Source of the DNA: Diplosphaera chodatii
Lineage: Eukaryota > Chlorophyta > Trebouxiophyceae > Prasiolales > Stichococcaceae
DNA: 64,000 nt
Assembly (NCBI GenBank): GCA_032358165.1
Contig: JAALGY010000032.1
Location: 3,596,001-3,660,000, forward strand
Reading direction: 5' to 3'
Each line of letters starts with the position of its first letter. Position 1 is the first letter of the stretch. The notes below the pieces were generated by a model. It saw only the letters and a program-made list of their open reading frames with translations. It made no database searches and was not told the origin of the DNA. The translations under genes were made by a program, and so were the position numbers. Below are positions 23,868 to 35,300 of this stretch, piece after piece.

Positions 23868-26286
23868 ATGGCTGTCATCATCGAAGACATCACCGACACA
23901 TTTGAGGGTGTTCGTCACCATGACGACGACGCACATCCGGCAGAGATCAGGCAGGACGAAGACGATGAGTTTCACGACGCCGCGGACTCCGAGGATTCGT
24001 ATGAAGACGCCACCGAGCACTTCGACGCTGATGCGGTGAACACAGCACAGCAGCGCGCGCATCAGGCAGCGGATGCTGGTAAGCACACCATGGCACTGGC
24101 AAATAACCATGTGATCGAACATGCCGAGCACGTCAGCTGCGTCATTGTGGCTCTAGCCGGGAACCGAGGTGCATCGACCAAGGGCCCCAGAATCAAGATG
24201 CGACGACGGCGCCACCTGTGCATCCAGCAGCTGGCTCGGCAGAGCAACGTGGACACGTGGATGGCGCTGGAGAGTACGGGGATGCACGGACGTCCACGGC
24301 ACAGGACGATGTCATGGCACCAATGGACGATGTCATGGCACCAGATGCAGCAGCCTCTCCATCAGCCACTCCAGGGCAGCCGCAGCAGCAACAGGAGGGG
24401 CATGCCCCAGTGCCGCCGGACGCCCACACGCAGGAGGAGGCAGCAAGCAGCGACGACGACGGCTTCGCAGCGGCGGGCCCCGCCTACGCTAACGAGGGAG
24501 AATGGCACGGCAGCACCGCAGCGCCAGCGGCGGACCAGCGGCCCTTTGCTGACGACCAGCGGCCCTGTGATGACGACCAGCGGCCCTTTGACGACGACGC
24601 CTGGGACATGGGGCAGCGCTTCAGGGAGCCGCGCAGCGACGGAGCAGGGGCGGAGTCAGCCGAGGCGCCTGCGGACCCGCCTGATGGCCAGCCGCCCTCT
24701 GCAGATGCCGCCCCGCCGGAAGAGCCTCTGACACCAGAAGAAGTCGAGGTGCAGACATCTGGGGTTGGGGCGCAACCGACCTCTGCGTGAGGTTCGAGGC
24801 GCAGAGCTTGATACGTGGTTGCATGCGGAACACAGAGCTCCTGGAGTTTGTTGCCTCATCAAACATGTATGCACAGGAATGCAGGGATTCAGAATGATGG
24901 TCACGATCGTCACATGCCACTATGCCGCATGCTGTGCAGAAGCGGACGGCAAAGGCAGAGGCACTCAAGCAGGAGGGCAACGCCTTGTACGCTGAGGGCA
25001 AGCATGCTGAGGCGCAGGTGATACGGCAGACATCCCATCGTTAGCTGCCACTGCCCGACCACCCAGCAACATTGCTGGGGTTTGCAAGCTGCAAAAGCCA
25101 CAGCAGGCTGCGCATGCATGCAGGCCTTCGTGCTGCCCATCATTGCGCCGCAAGGGTCAGCGCCAGATTCTGTGTTGCGGTATTGACACTGCACTCTATT
25201 CTTCATATGCAGGCAAAGTACAGTGAGGCGCTGGATGCGGCCCCACCTGCAGCACCACAGCGCGCGGTTTACTTTGCCAATCGCGCCGCCGTTGCCCTGA
25301 AGCTGCAGCAGGTTAGTATCGAACCGTACGCGCATGCCTGCAGTGCAATGCGCCTGATGCCAGAACGGGTCCTGCGACCCCTCCAGACAGCAAGCATGAC
25401 GCCGACCGTGCCACGGGACTTGAGCGTCACCTGTGATTGTGGATGCTGATCCCAATGTGGCGCTGCAGTGGAGCGACGCCGCGGTGGACTGCACAGCTGC
25501 GCTCGCCATTGACGGAGGCTATGTGAAGGCGTACATGCGCCGCGCGTCAGCGTACGAGCAGTCGGACGACCTGGAGCGCGCCCTGGCCGACTACAAAAAG
25601 GTGCTGTTCTGTCACAAAAGCGCTGGCAGTCACACACTCGGGGTGCAGCCACACATGGGTGGACCGCAGCATACACGACAGGCATGCTCCCGAACACAAG
25701 GGCCTGTCGGGGCCCCGGCGTGCATCGCCCTGGCATGAGGGTGCGGCGGTGAAGTTGCAAGCTCGCTGCTGCAGACGCTGGAGCTGGATCCCGGTAACAC
25801 GGTGGCTGTCGCCAAGACGGCGCGCCTGGAGCCCGTGGTCGCCGAGCGGCGGGAGAAGATGAAGGACGAGATGATCGGTGCGGCCGCCTGTTCTTCGTGA
25901 TTTTGTTCAAGCAGATAGCACGCCTGATACCCTCAGAGCGGGGCTTTCCTTACCGAGCCCCGAGGATGTGGATGAGGATGTGTATGCTGGGGGTGCTCGC
26001 CTGTTGTGCTTTGTCGGCCTTGCTGGACACAGCCACTTTACTGCAATCGTGCAAGTGCCAAACGGAATGCAAAGCATCAGGGTTGTGAACAGCAGTCAGG
26101 CGGCAGCTTTGGGTGTGTCAATTGTTATTGTCAGTGGTGCAATGGGTAGCTGTTCGTGCATGCGGCGCAGGCAAGCTGAAGGAGCTGGGCAACACGGTGC
26201 TGGGCAAGTTTGGCATGTCGATAGACAACTTTCAGGCTGTGAAGGACCCCGCCACCGGCTCATACTCCATCAACTTCCAGCAGTAG
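23868..26286 (+). CDS. TTC1-like tetratricopeptide repeat protein
   Basis: Seven exons keep phase: 23868-24078, 24198-24748, 24940-25017, 25213-25311, 25469-25600, 25775-25877 and 26171-26286 (TAG). They give about 429 aa. The first half is acidic and disordered (EIRQDEDDEFHDAADSEDSY) and contains 7-residue repeats. Three TPRs follow: AEALKQEGNALYAEGKHAEA; AVYFANRAAVALKLQQWSDA; and VKAYMRRASAYEQSDDLERA. The C-terminus matches the hallmark of the TTC1 family (LKELGNTVLGKFGMSIDNFQ, then AVKDPATGSYSINFQQ). TTC1-type proteins bind Hsp90/Hsp70 C-termini and Ras/G-protein partners through the TPRs. A cochaperone role is inferred. The acceptor of the second exon (after atcaag at 24197) was chosen because it is the one that restores phase. 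Human TTC1 is about 290 aa, so the acidic half is expanded here. Confidence 0.9.
24305..24346 (+). repeat. Two tandem 21-bp coding repeats (DDVMAP)
   Basis: Abutting 21-bp units at 24305-24325 and 24326-24346 in the TTC1-like gene. Each encodes a 7-residue unit containing DDVMAP. Confidence 0.9.
24533..24595 (+). repeat. Three tandem 21-bp coding repeats (DQRPxxD)
   Basis: Units start at 24533, 24554 and 24575 in the second exon of the TTC1-like gene. They encode DQRPFAD, DQRPCDD and DQRPFDD. Confidence 0.9.
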
Positions 26287-26707
26287 GGGCACAGATGCCG
26301 GTAGAGGGGCTAGAGCCACGCAGTCATTCCTGCCTGGTGATTGTTCATTTCATGTCTTCTGCATGTGTGACTACCTGCTTGGCGTCAGACTGTGATGCGT
26401 ACGCCGATGGCCAAGCAGCACGTGCTGTGATCGCCTATTGTCCGGCAATGTATCAGGTCCAGAGCATACAGCTTTCAAGGGACACCTGACTTGCTGCGCA
26501 TTGCGCACATCAGATTACCGCTATAAGTAATTCGCAGGCATCACATCGCACTCGAGAAACATAAGCAGTCGCACAGAAATGCCAGTGTGACACTTTGCAT
26601 GAACACATGAAGCTTAGTGCGCACGATTCCCCAATACAAACATCATACCATCTCTCCTCTCACTTTGATGACAATCCACACAAGAACGCTTCTGCTGTCC
26701 AAGGGCA
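26287..26707. other. Convergent intergenic region
   Basis: Lies between the stop of the TTC1-like gene (plus) and the stop of the two-helix membrane protein gene (minus). It is AT-richer than the exons and should hold both 3' UTRs. No gene seen. Confidence 0.6.
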
Positions 26708-28856
26708 TCAGCCCCATAGTTTGCCGAAGCTCCAGTACGCAAAGCCCAATCCCAACAGCGGTACGAGCACACTGACCACCAGGATCACCTATATGTCAGC
26801 AAGCATGTCTGCTGTCCGATGTTCACATGTGCACTGCATGGATGCGGTGATGCAGATACATAGCAGTCAGCATGCCTGGCATCCACCAGAGTTGCTATAG
26901 CTCACATTGAGGACGTTGAACTGCGAGCCCTTCCACTCGCTTCCATCCCTGCAACCGACAGCATGCAAAGGACGGTTTGGCATCCAGAGTGGGAGCACAT
27001 TTGAACATAATCGCATTGCACAACACCCAAATCTTCTGCTCACCAAGCATCTGTGTACAGGTCCTCTCTGTCCCGCTTCTGCCGTTTGCTGGAGTCTGCG
27101 GCTTGGGTGCGGCCTGTGCCCATTGCATGTCATCGCAGGTGGTTGCAAGCTTTACAAGTGGTGACGCATCCCTGGAGTCAGCTTAGCATATGTGCAAGTG
27201 CCTTGCTTCATCAATTGAGCATCATCACGCCGCACCTAGCTGCTCTGCCACTGTCGCGGGTCGCCTGTCCCTCTGCTGAGCTGCACAGACGAGCAGTCTG
27301 CTGCGGCGTCCGCCTGCCGTACCAACAACAGTTGCTGGTTCATGATCTGAATCGAAATGCAAGAGAGGTGTCGCTTGTCAAGCACCACAACACTTCCACA
27401 TACAGCGTGCCTGCTGTTTGTCTGCATTGCGACACGCCTGCCGTCCTGCTAAACCTTCGGGGTTGCCCAGTATGTCCAGTCTGTATCTTGCTGATCAGGC
27501 CGCTGCAGCTCACGGTCGTGGCCATGGCGTATCTGCTTCTAGGCTTGTGTCGTCACAGTGATGCTCAAGTGCAGCTGGCTCAATGGTCTATGGAGACAGT
27601 GTGGCAACAGGTAAATGGTCAGGATCTTGCTGCAGACCAAGATGTGACCCCAGGCAGAAGCCAGGCAGCATCGACCCTGAACCGGGTGGGATATCAGGAC
27701 AGGGGCCGTTTCTGAGCCTGGTGAGTTGCCGGGCACACTCGTGGTAGGATGGTCCGCGTGCAAGCATCCTGATACAGCTCATGCATGACCGCAGCGGCAG
27801 AGCCCCACCGGCAAGCTTAAGTGCACTTAAGTGCATTGCAGTACTGTGCAGCATGCAGCATGCAGCGTGTGCCATGCACACTCCTCGAGTGCTGTGTAAA
27901 TCAATGCGAGGGACCAAATGTGCTCCAACCGTGCTGTTCTGGAGCTGTCATGTCCTTGCGTGCTATGCACCTTGGTACCCACTGCCAGCCCAAGCCCTTA
28001 CCACATCTGCAAGATGCTTTCAGGGGAGCCGCCTGTCTGCACCTCTTATGCCTGTCTCACCCGGTCGGGCATCAGAGACTCCGGCCAACGAATTTGCTGC
28101 AGCTGTCTATCAGTGCGAATTCGCGTCACAAGCCAAAGGCCTCCGGCGGAGGAGGCTGCATCTCACCCCCGCGGGAGTCAAGGAGTTGCACCAAGACCAG
28201 GTACAGCACCTGCGCAGCAAGACAGAGCAGCATTGCCTTGTGGCGGCTGTCGATGGCCTCGCAATGGCCCAGCGTTGCGCCCTGAGTTGCCAGGTAACAT
28301 GGCAACACATCCAGCATCCACACCATTATTGGCCAGGCCAGAAAGCTGTACCACTATGCTGCCAGCCCATGAGGCATTGGTCTCACATACACACCACGAT
28401 CAAGACGATCATAGGTTCCAGTAAGAATGGGATGACATCCGTATGCGATGCGGATGCCACAAAAGGTTATCTGGAGCATGCACGGTCGGCAGACAGCAGA
28501 TGTAGCTATCCTTCGCAATGCAGCAGTTGCAACATCGACAACCTCACCCCAAACACAATGGAGACGGCGCCAGTGATGACCGCCGTGCGCTGTCCCTTTG
28601 CCACCTGCGCCTCCTCCGCCACCCGTGCCGCTGCCCTTGCGGGGTCCACCGGGGCCTTGGCGACTGCACGGCTGCTAGTCTCGACGCCGCGATCGGCATC
28701 ACCACTGCTGCTGTCCGCTGATGTGCGGGACTCCTGCAGCGGCGGCATCACGAATGACGGCAAGCTTGCATGATCAGTGGGCACAGGTGCTTGCAGCCAC
28801 AGGGACAGTACTCGATGACTGCCAGCGCGGACTTGCCTGCTGGTCGTCTGTTGCAT
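26708..28856 (-). CDS. Small two-helix membrane protein, probably plastid, family not recognised
   Basis: Four exons join in phase: 28548-28856, 28130-28209, 26906-26948 and 26708-26788 (TGA at 26708-26710). They give 170 aa from the ATG at 28854-28856. The basic, Ser/Thr-containing N-terminus (MQQTTSRQVRAGSHRVLSLW) looks like a transit peptide. An Ala/Glu linker (DPARAAARVAEEAQVAKGQ) follows. Helix 1 runs about AVITGAVSIVFGVLYLVLV, then a conserved-looking loop QPPPPEAFGLDGSEWKGSQF, then helix 2, about VILVVSVLVPLLGLGFAYW. The tail is SFGKLWG. The helices are split across introns and rebuilt only by the correct splice phase, which supports the model. Upstream in-frame starts as far as about 29015 are possible. 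I cannot name the family. Plastid targeting is inferred from the N-terminus. Confidence 0.75.
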
Positions 28857-29502
28857 GCCGACGTTGCAAACGCTGCCGTGCGGCAGGTCCCAGGATCCTG
28901 TGTCTGCTGCATCCACCAACATGAGGTCAGGTCGTTCAGGGGTCAGGCCACACTGGCCCCCACAGATCAATGCACTTGCATATGCCGCATACCCTGTCGA
29001 AACCGAGTGCCCCACCTGAGCCTGTGGTGCACGCGCAAGTCATGAGCTGTCGGTGGCTGAATTCCAGAAGAGCAGCTGCCTCGCTGTGCAGGATTCGACA
29101 TCCGTTGGAAACCCATGCAAGACTGCATGCTGCCGCAGGAAAACATGCTCGTGCTCACACGTTGATTGGGACGACACCCCTGGGCAACTGTATAAACTGC
29201 TGTATACCTGCGTTCTCAGTGTATGATGTGCATGTTGTGAAATGACAGCGCGATGGTAACTGCACCTGCGTGCCAGGTCACGTGCGTGCTGATCGTCGCA
29301 GCAAATATCCCCAGGTTACCGCGACCAACCAGCAATATTTGCATGCTTTACAACGGTTTGAGAGGCAGGCATCGTCTCGAAGACATCCAAGCCAGACACT
29401 GCAATTCTGAGCTGCTGCTCTCATCGCTGCCTGCACACCGCATGCGCAGTAGTCATCCAATGCTCAAGTAGCAATCTTTCACCGAGTTGGATCTCTGCAC
29501 AC
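28857..29502. promoter_or_regulatory. Putative shared promoter region of two-helix protein and RbcX
   Basis: The 646 bp between divergent starts. TATAAA occurs at 29191-29196 on the plus strand, about 310 bp upstream of the RbcX ATG, so it is a TATA box only if the 5' UTR is long. An in-frame extension of the membrane protein could occupy up to about 29015. Confidence 0.4.
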
Positions 29503-30467
29503 ATGTACTGCACGCAACGTGGCGCATGCCCGACAGCCGCACGCAGCTCCACTCACAGGATGGCAGCAGCAGTGCAACACAGATCATGCATGCACCAACA
29601 GCGTGGCACTTGGCACCTAGCACATCGCCCATCACAGCGGCAGCCACGAGCCCGTCGGCGTAGTGAGACACGGTCCAAAATGTACGTTCCGTCCGACAGC
29701 TTCGGCGGCCAGAGTCCAGAGAGGAAGGCCAGCACAGCGCTCCAGACGCTGTTCACGTTCATCGCCGTGAAGTGAGCGTGGGGATTTCAAGCGGCCACCC
29801 CATCTGCATGCCCTCCGTTGTCACGATAGAAGCGCCTGTGCTTGATCACATGCTCATCCCAGATCTAGCTCTCTGATACCAATTCATGCCGTTCCGCAGG
29901 GTTGTGCTGGCGCAGCTGGAAGGCAGCGGCAGGGGGTCCCTGGCGTCGATGAACCCCCGCAGCTTCGACGACCTGGTCGGGCTGATACAGGAGCATCCCA
30001 TGACGGATGGGGACGCATGGCTGAAGCTGCTGCTGGCAAAGAACGAGATGCTTGGTGAGCGCCAAGCGCTGTGTGCTGCAGCAGACCAGCATGTAAACTG
30101 AGCCCTGTTCTGACGATGGTGTGGTGTCTGCCTGACATCTGTATCATCCCCTGCATTGCAGCGGTGCGCATCATGGAAGTGCGTGCCACCTACAGCCAGG
30201 AGGTAAGGGAGCCTATCATGCATGCTCTGCACCACAGGTTCTGATAGCCAACGGAGATGGAATCAGCACCCTGCAAGCGGCATGTTGAAGAGTGGTGCAT
30301 CGGGCATTGCTGTGTTCGTGCAGGATTTTGAGTGGGACCAGCTGCAGCGGCTTGCGCAGGGCGGCATTCAGAAAGCCAACGTGACGCTGATGCAGCAACA
30401 TGCGCAGGAGTCCTTCACCAAACGCATGCTTGCCAAGAGTGCAGAGGGCTCGGAGGGCAGCAGCTGA
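29503..30467 (+). CDS. rbcX: RbcX type II, Rubisco assembly chaperone
   Basis: Four exons in phase (29503-29771, 29900-30054, 30162-30202, 30324-30467) give 202 aa. The N-terminal about 59 residues are rich in R, S, Q and H (for example SQRQPRARRRSETRSK), as expected for a chloroplast transit peptide. The mature part starts MYVPSDSFGGQSPERKA and holds the conserved helices LQTLFTFIAVKVVLAQLEG, RIMEVRATYSQEDFEWDQLQ and IQKANVTLMQQHAQ. The FGG-SPE segment and EDFEWD are typical of plant and green-algal RbcX-II. RbcX dimers bind the C-terminal tail of the Rubisco large subunit and stabilise the L8 core before small subunits bind. An internal start (MAAAVQHRS...) would shorten the presequence by 19 residues. 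The gene is divergent from the two-helix membrane protein. Confidence 0.93.
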
Positions 30468-31163
30468 TGTCAGCGTACAGAACTGTAGTCTGCAGGAAGC
30501 AGGATGTCAAGGTGTGAGAGGGGCAGAGGTTTGATCGGGCTTCCTACAAATTGTTGCAGACCAAGGGCCCTCACCAGATCCACGTCGCAGGCAGCACCTC
30601 ATCACGTGGCGAAGCTACGGCGCCCCTGTAAAGTTTGCGCCGCAAGGGGCACCGTCTGCAGTCGGCATAGGCCGGCAAGCATTGCACATGCATCGTAGTT
30701 CAGCACTAGAACGCCTTTGTTAGCCTACGCAGCCCGCTCGAGCGTAGCGCTGCACCATTACAGCACCTCACGTCAGGTGGGCTACAACGACGAATGACCA
30801 CTCGGGCGATGTTTCACCCTACTGCATGAACGACAGGCGGGCATGTAGACGGACGTACCAGCCTGCTCGCTGCCTGGCCGGGCCGGGGCTGCACTCGAAG
30901 TGCACCCGGCACGTGAGCGCACGGCACGACGGCCTGCACGGTTCCGCCCACACTTGGCTTGCAGGACGTCTGCGTACCGACACTCCATCCACGCTCGCAT
31001 GATCTACAAGCATCTCCACTGTATTCGGCCTCGGTATGCACTCAATTGCCGAGGTCGCGTGGCATCGTGCCCGCTTGCGAGCCTGAGGCTCAGCTTGGGG
31101 CCTATCTGCTGCCGTGCAGGGCGTCTGGCAACCTTGCCTGCCGAAATATCCAGCACTTCAAAG
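30468..31163. other. Intergenic region
   Basis: The RbcX 3' region. TGTAA at 30627-30631, the chlorophycean poly(A) signal motif, lies 160 bp after the stop codon. The upstream region of the next plus-strand gene follows. No exon is convincingly supported. Confidence 0.5.
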
Positions 31164-32264
31164 ATGGCCTCGGGCGGAAGTTTGCCGCCGCTGAGTGACG
31201 AGATGAGGCCGCCGCAGGGGTCTGCCAGGGCGCAGCGCGGCGTCTTCGGCAGAGCCAAGCGCCTGGCGGTGGGCACCTCTGCAGCAGCGTGCTGTTGCAA
31301 ACTGAATCAGCTGCTGCAGTGGTGTTGCAGCTTGCATGTTGCGGCATCCCAGCTGTTGCCATTTGCCATGAGCGTCATCACCGCGTTGCCGCGGCCGCTC
31401 CCCTCTCAGTGCACGACGTGATTTGTGCTGCTGCAGGGGGATGGCGCTGCGGTCGTGGCCTCCGCCGTGGCAATCCTCTTCTCCGGCTTCACGCCCAACA
31501 AGGGACCGCACGGCATGACGCCCAGCGCCAAGGTGAGTCAACCATACAGCGGATTTTCGCTGCCACCATGTTACTGAACGACTCTCGTCAGTTTGGACCA
31601 GATGCGGCTGATGCACCGTCCCATCGTGCTGCAATCTGCCGCCACCGCATGTAGGTGAAAGTGGACGACACCATGTCACGCAGCAAAGCGGCCAAGCCGC
31701 GGGCTGAATCTCGCCGGGCTTCATCCCTCCGGGCGAGCCGAGCTTGCAGCCCAGCCACAGCAAGCGATGATGGCACTGATAGCATTCAGTCGCAGTGCAC
31801 GCACGAGCAGGTGGAGGGTACTCAGCATCAGATTCGATCGGTTCTGAACCAGACCAGAAAGTAATGAGTCGCATTTGCATGTTGGTGAACCTGGTAAAGG
31901 CTGTCGCGGTGCTGACTTTGGCATGTCCGGGTCGTTGCCTGCTTGTGCAGTTTGCCTGGAGCTGCTCAGACTGTTGCTCCAGCAGCATGTAGCCATCCAT
32001 TGGATAATACTGACTGCGGTCCAAAGGCTGCATACTCCTCATCTCCAGCACCCTCAACAAGCTTGCCTTGCAACCTATTGTACAACTGTACAAGAGCCCA
32101 CCGAGCTACCCGGCACGTCACTCTGGCTGCGGCGCGTGCGGCGGCACCAGGTGCCGGTGGCTGCGGATGGCGCAGCCAAACATGTCCATCGCGGCGGCGA
32201 GGCGCCCCGGCTGCGCACCGCCGCCGATGCGCTGCGGCTCGCTGATCATGCGGATCTGCAGTAA
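31164..32264 (+). CDS. Small hypothetical protein, tentative three-exon model
   Basis: The ATG at 31164 opens MASGGSLPPLSDEMRPPQGS...GRAKRLA, spliced at 31268. The second exon (31437-31532) reads GDGAAVVASAVAILFSGFTP then NKGPHGMTPSAK, with a short hydrophobic stretch. Both junctions are in phase 0 with good GT-AG sites. The third exon is uncertain. One candidate is 32049-32264, ending RLADHADLQ with TAA. Another is an acceptor near 31653, reading VKVDDTMSRSKAAKPRAES. Neither matches a family I know. The predicted size is about 110-140 aa. The gene would converge on the golgin-like gene with only 80 bp between stops. Confidence 0.4.
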
Positions 32265-32344
32265 GAAAAAGCCATCACCTCAGCAGTTGCTCGCCAACGC
32301 TTATGTCACCGGGACACGGCCAACGGGCAGGTCGTAGTGACAGG

Positions 32345-35300
32345 TCATCGTTCATGCCTGAGGTTTGACTGCGCAATGCACGAACACCCCGCATCACTCC
32401 GCAGCAGGGTCACCTGCCAAGCCAAGTCTTTGGCGCGCTTCTCCGCTTCCACGGCGCGCGCCTCAGCGGCCGCCGCCCGCCGGCGCAGCGCCTCGCCATC
32501 CGCATCAGCGGCCGCCGGTCGCAGCTGCTGCGGCGGCGCCCGCATGGCAGTGGCTGAGCTGGGGACCCCGGCTGCCGCCACCGCGGCGCTGGGACCGGCG
32601 CCGCTGCCGTCGCCGAGCCCCCGGGCTGCCACGCCTGCTGCGCTGCCCCCGGGCACGCTCTCATTGTGGTCCAGGGCGGCGTCGCGGGCGGCGTCCACCT
32701 CAGCCAGCCGCAGCGACAGCTGGATCTTGGCCACCTCGGCGGCCGTCGCCCGGTCCTGCGCCACGCTCAGCTCCGACCTGCGGCGCGGCAGGCACGCCCC
32801 TCGAGACCATGCACAGGACTCGGTTGCAGGAACTGCCGGCAGCTGGGCTCAGCTGGCGGCTCGAATTGCACAAGCGCAGATGGTGTAAACTACCGCTTGA
32901 CTTCACATGCCGCGGCAGTGCAACATGCTGTGTACAGCAAACATGCAAGTCACACCGGTTACAGCACCACATGTAGTCACGAAGACGGTCCCACCTGGCG
33001 TCTGCAAGCTGCCGCTGCGCCGCCGCTGCTGCCGCCTCCGCCTCGGCAGCCTGCGCCTGGGCGGCTTGTGCCGCTTCCTCGACTTCCTGCAGCCGCTCCT
33101 GCAGCCGTGCGGCTTCCGCACCCGCCGCCTCGGCAGCCGCCGCCTCTGCCGCCTCCCGCTCCAGCACCTGAGCGACGTGTCATCTTTGGCATGACTGGGT
33201 GGCCGATAGCAAGTGCTCAGCAAACCCCAGAGTTGCATGGGACTCGTGTCTTAAGAGCAGCAGTGCTGAGAGACGTAGTGCATACAGTCGAATCACGGTA
33301 GCACGATTGGGTGCAGCACCTTTGGCACACGAAATCTGATGTTATGGCATGGCATGCAGCCAGGCATTGCGCACCAGCATGGCATCTGCGGAGGCCAGGC
33401 GCTCCTGCAGCGCCGCGACCTCCGTGGCGGCGGCGGCGGCGGCCGCCTCGGCAGCGGCGCGCGCGGCCGTTGCCGCCTCGGCCTGCTGCTGCTGCAGAGC
33501 CGCCTGCCGCTGCGCCTGCTGCGCTTCCTGTGCAAACGTGCATGACACAACACTCTGTGGGGGCCCACATGAGGAACGACAGCCATGGCCTTGGCAGCAA
33601 CAGAGAACATGGCTTGGGTGCAGGGTCTGGGGATCACGACCAGCCTATACCAGCCTCTCGGTGGAACGTACTGGACGCACACTCAGGCCAACCTTCTGCA
33701 TCCCGGGCAGCCAAGTCAGGCACTATGTAGCGCACCCTGACGGCGTCCTCAGCACGGGTGCTGGCATCCGCCGAAGCAGCCTGCGCATCCGCCGCCGCCG
33801 CCTCCGCCGCCGAGGCGGCCGCCGCGAGCGCTTCCTCCTTCCGCTTCCAGCCGCCGTTCAGCGCCAGGAAGCGCCGCTGCCGCTCGTCCGCCTCCCGCCG
33901 CACCGATGCCACCTCCTCCTGGGCCCGCTGAGCTTCGTCCAGCGCGCGCTGCATCGCCTGCCGCGCCTCCTCTGTCTCCCTGCAGTCGGGCGCGCATTCG
34001 CAGGTGCTCTACCTCCGTACAATTGCCACCGATATTCTACCCTGATGGATGCTGGGTAATGGGCGTGTGGTGTTCTGTCGCGGGCCTGTGGCCCGTTTGA
34101 GCACACCCAACTCAACCACCCAGGGTTTCGTACGCAGACTGCCATGCAGGAGGTCAGTGCGCAGTGTCAGAGCAGTGGCAGCTGTGACGTTGGCAGCCCC
34201 CTGCTGCGATGCACCTCTGCAGCTGGGCGTCGGCCTCGCGCAGCTGCGCCATGGCCGCGCGCGTGGCGGCTGCGGCGTCCGCCGCCCGCTGCAGCTCATC
34301 GCGCTCCGCCTCCGCGGCGAGGACGGCCCCCTGCGCATCCGCCAGCTGCTGCTGCAGGGCATCCTCCCGGGCGGCCGCCTCCGCCAGCGCCTCTGCCCGG
34401 CCTGCGGCGCACGGCAGCATCTTCAGGTGAAAGCCACAACTGCCAGCCTTGGAGATGTACGAGGATCGACAAGACCTGCACGGTGATGGTCGGCGATTGC
34501 TATCTAAGCCACTCAAGGGTTGTCATGTCGTTGTGCTTGAGCGATATGTGACGTAAAGACATATGAGACGCAGGCGACTTCGCACCTGCTTCGTGGCCGG
34601 CAGCGGTTGCGGCGGCCTTGATCTCCTCGCACTGCGCCTGGAACTGCTCCACCGCGGCGCCCGCGTCGGCTTCCGCCTTCCGCTGCTGCTCCGCCGCGGC
34701 CGCCTGCGCCGCCGCCAGCTGCTGCTCCAGCTCCGTTGCGCGCTGCTTCGCCTGCAGGAAAGTCGCGAGACGGTCAGCCATGCAATGCGCTTCTGGCATA
34801 GATAGCTCACACGCTGCCGCTTGGTGTTCTGCAAGTAGGACAGTCCCACTGTACCAGGCCTTCATCCAAGCAGCAGGGGCATCACACACGCCCTGTACCT
34901 GCCAACAAGACCGATGGCCTGCCTTCTCTGTGCAACCTTGGCAGTGCCCAAGCCCCACAGGTGGGCAGGGGCTGCTCGGCATGCTGCCATGATGTGGAAG
35001 CAGACAAAGTGCTGTCACGAGGTTGAGAGCTCACCCCGTTGGCGCGGGCCTCTGCGGCGCGCAGGCGCTCCACGGCCTCGTCCAGCGCGGCGTCCGAGTC
35101 CTCCCGCGCCTCGCGCTCCCCCCGCAGCGCAGCCTCTGCCGCCGCCGCCGCCTGCTGCGCCGCCGCCAGCTGCTGCGCTGCTGCGGGGTCGCTGCCGCCG
35201 CTGCCGTTCCCCTGCTCAGCCTGCAGCTTGGCCAGCTGCGCTTCCTGCACGCATGTGGTGGGAGCGAGTGCAATCAAGATGCACGTCGGGACTAACCCTG

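Noticed and set aside
23496..24731. 411-codon plus-strand frame crossing the start of the TTC1-like gene
   Set aside because: It is in a different frame from the exons that encode the acidic region and TPRs, runs through an intron, and has no recognisable protein features.
27053..28773. Plus-strand frames of 220 and 330 codons opposite the two-helix membrane protein gene
   Set aside because: They cover its introns and antisense exons and show no coding signature. The minus-strand exons splice in phase into two membrane helices.
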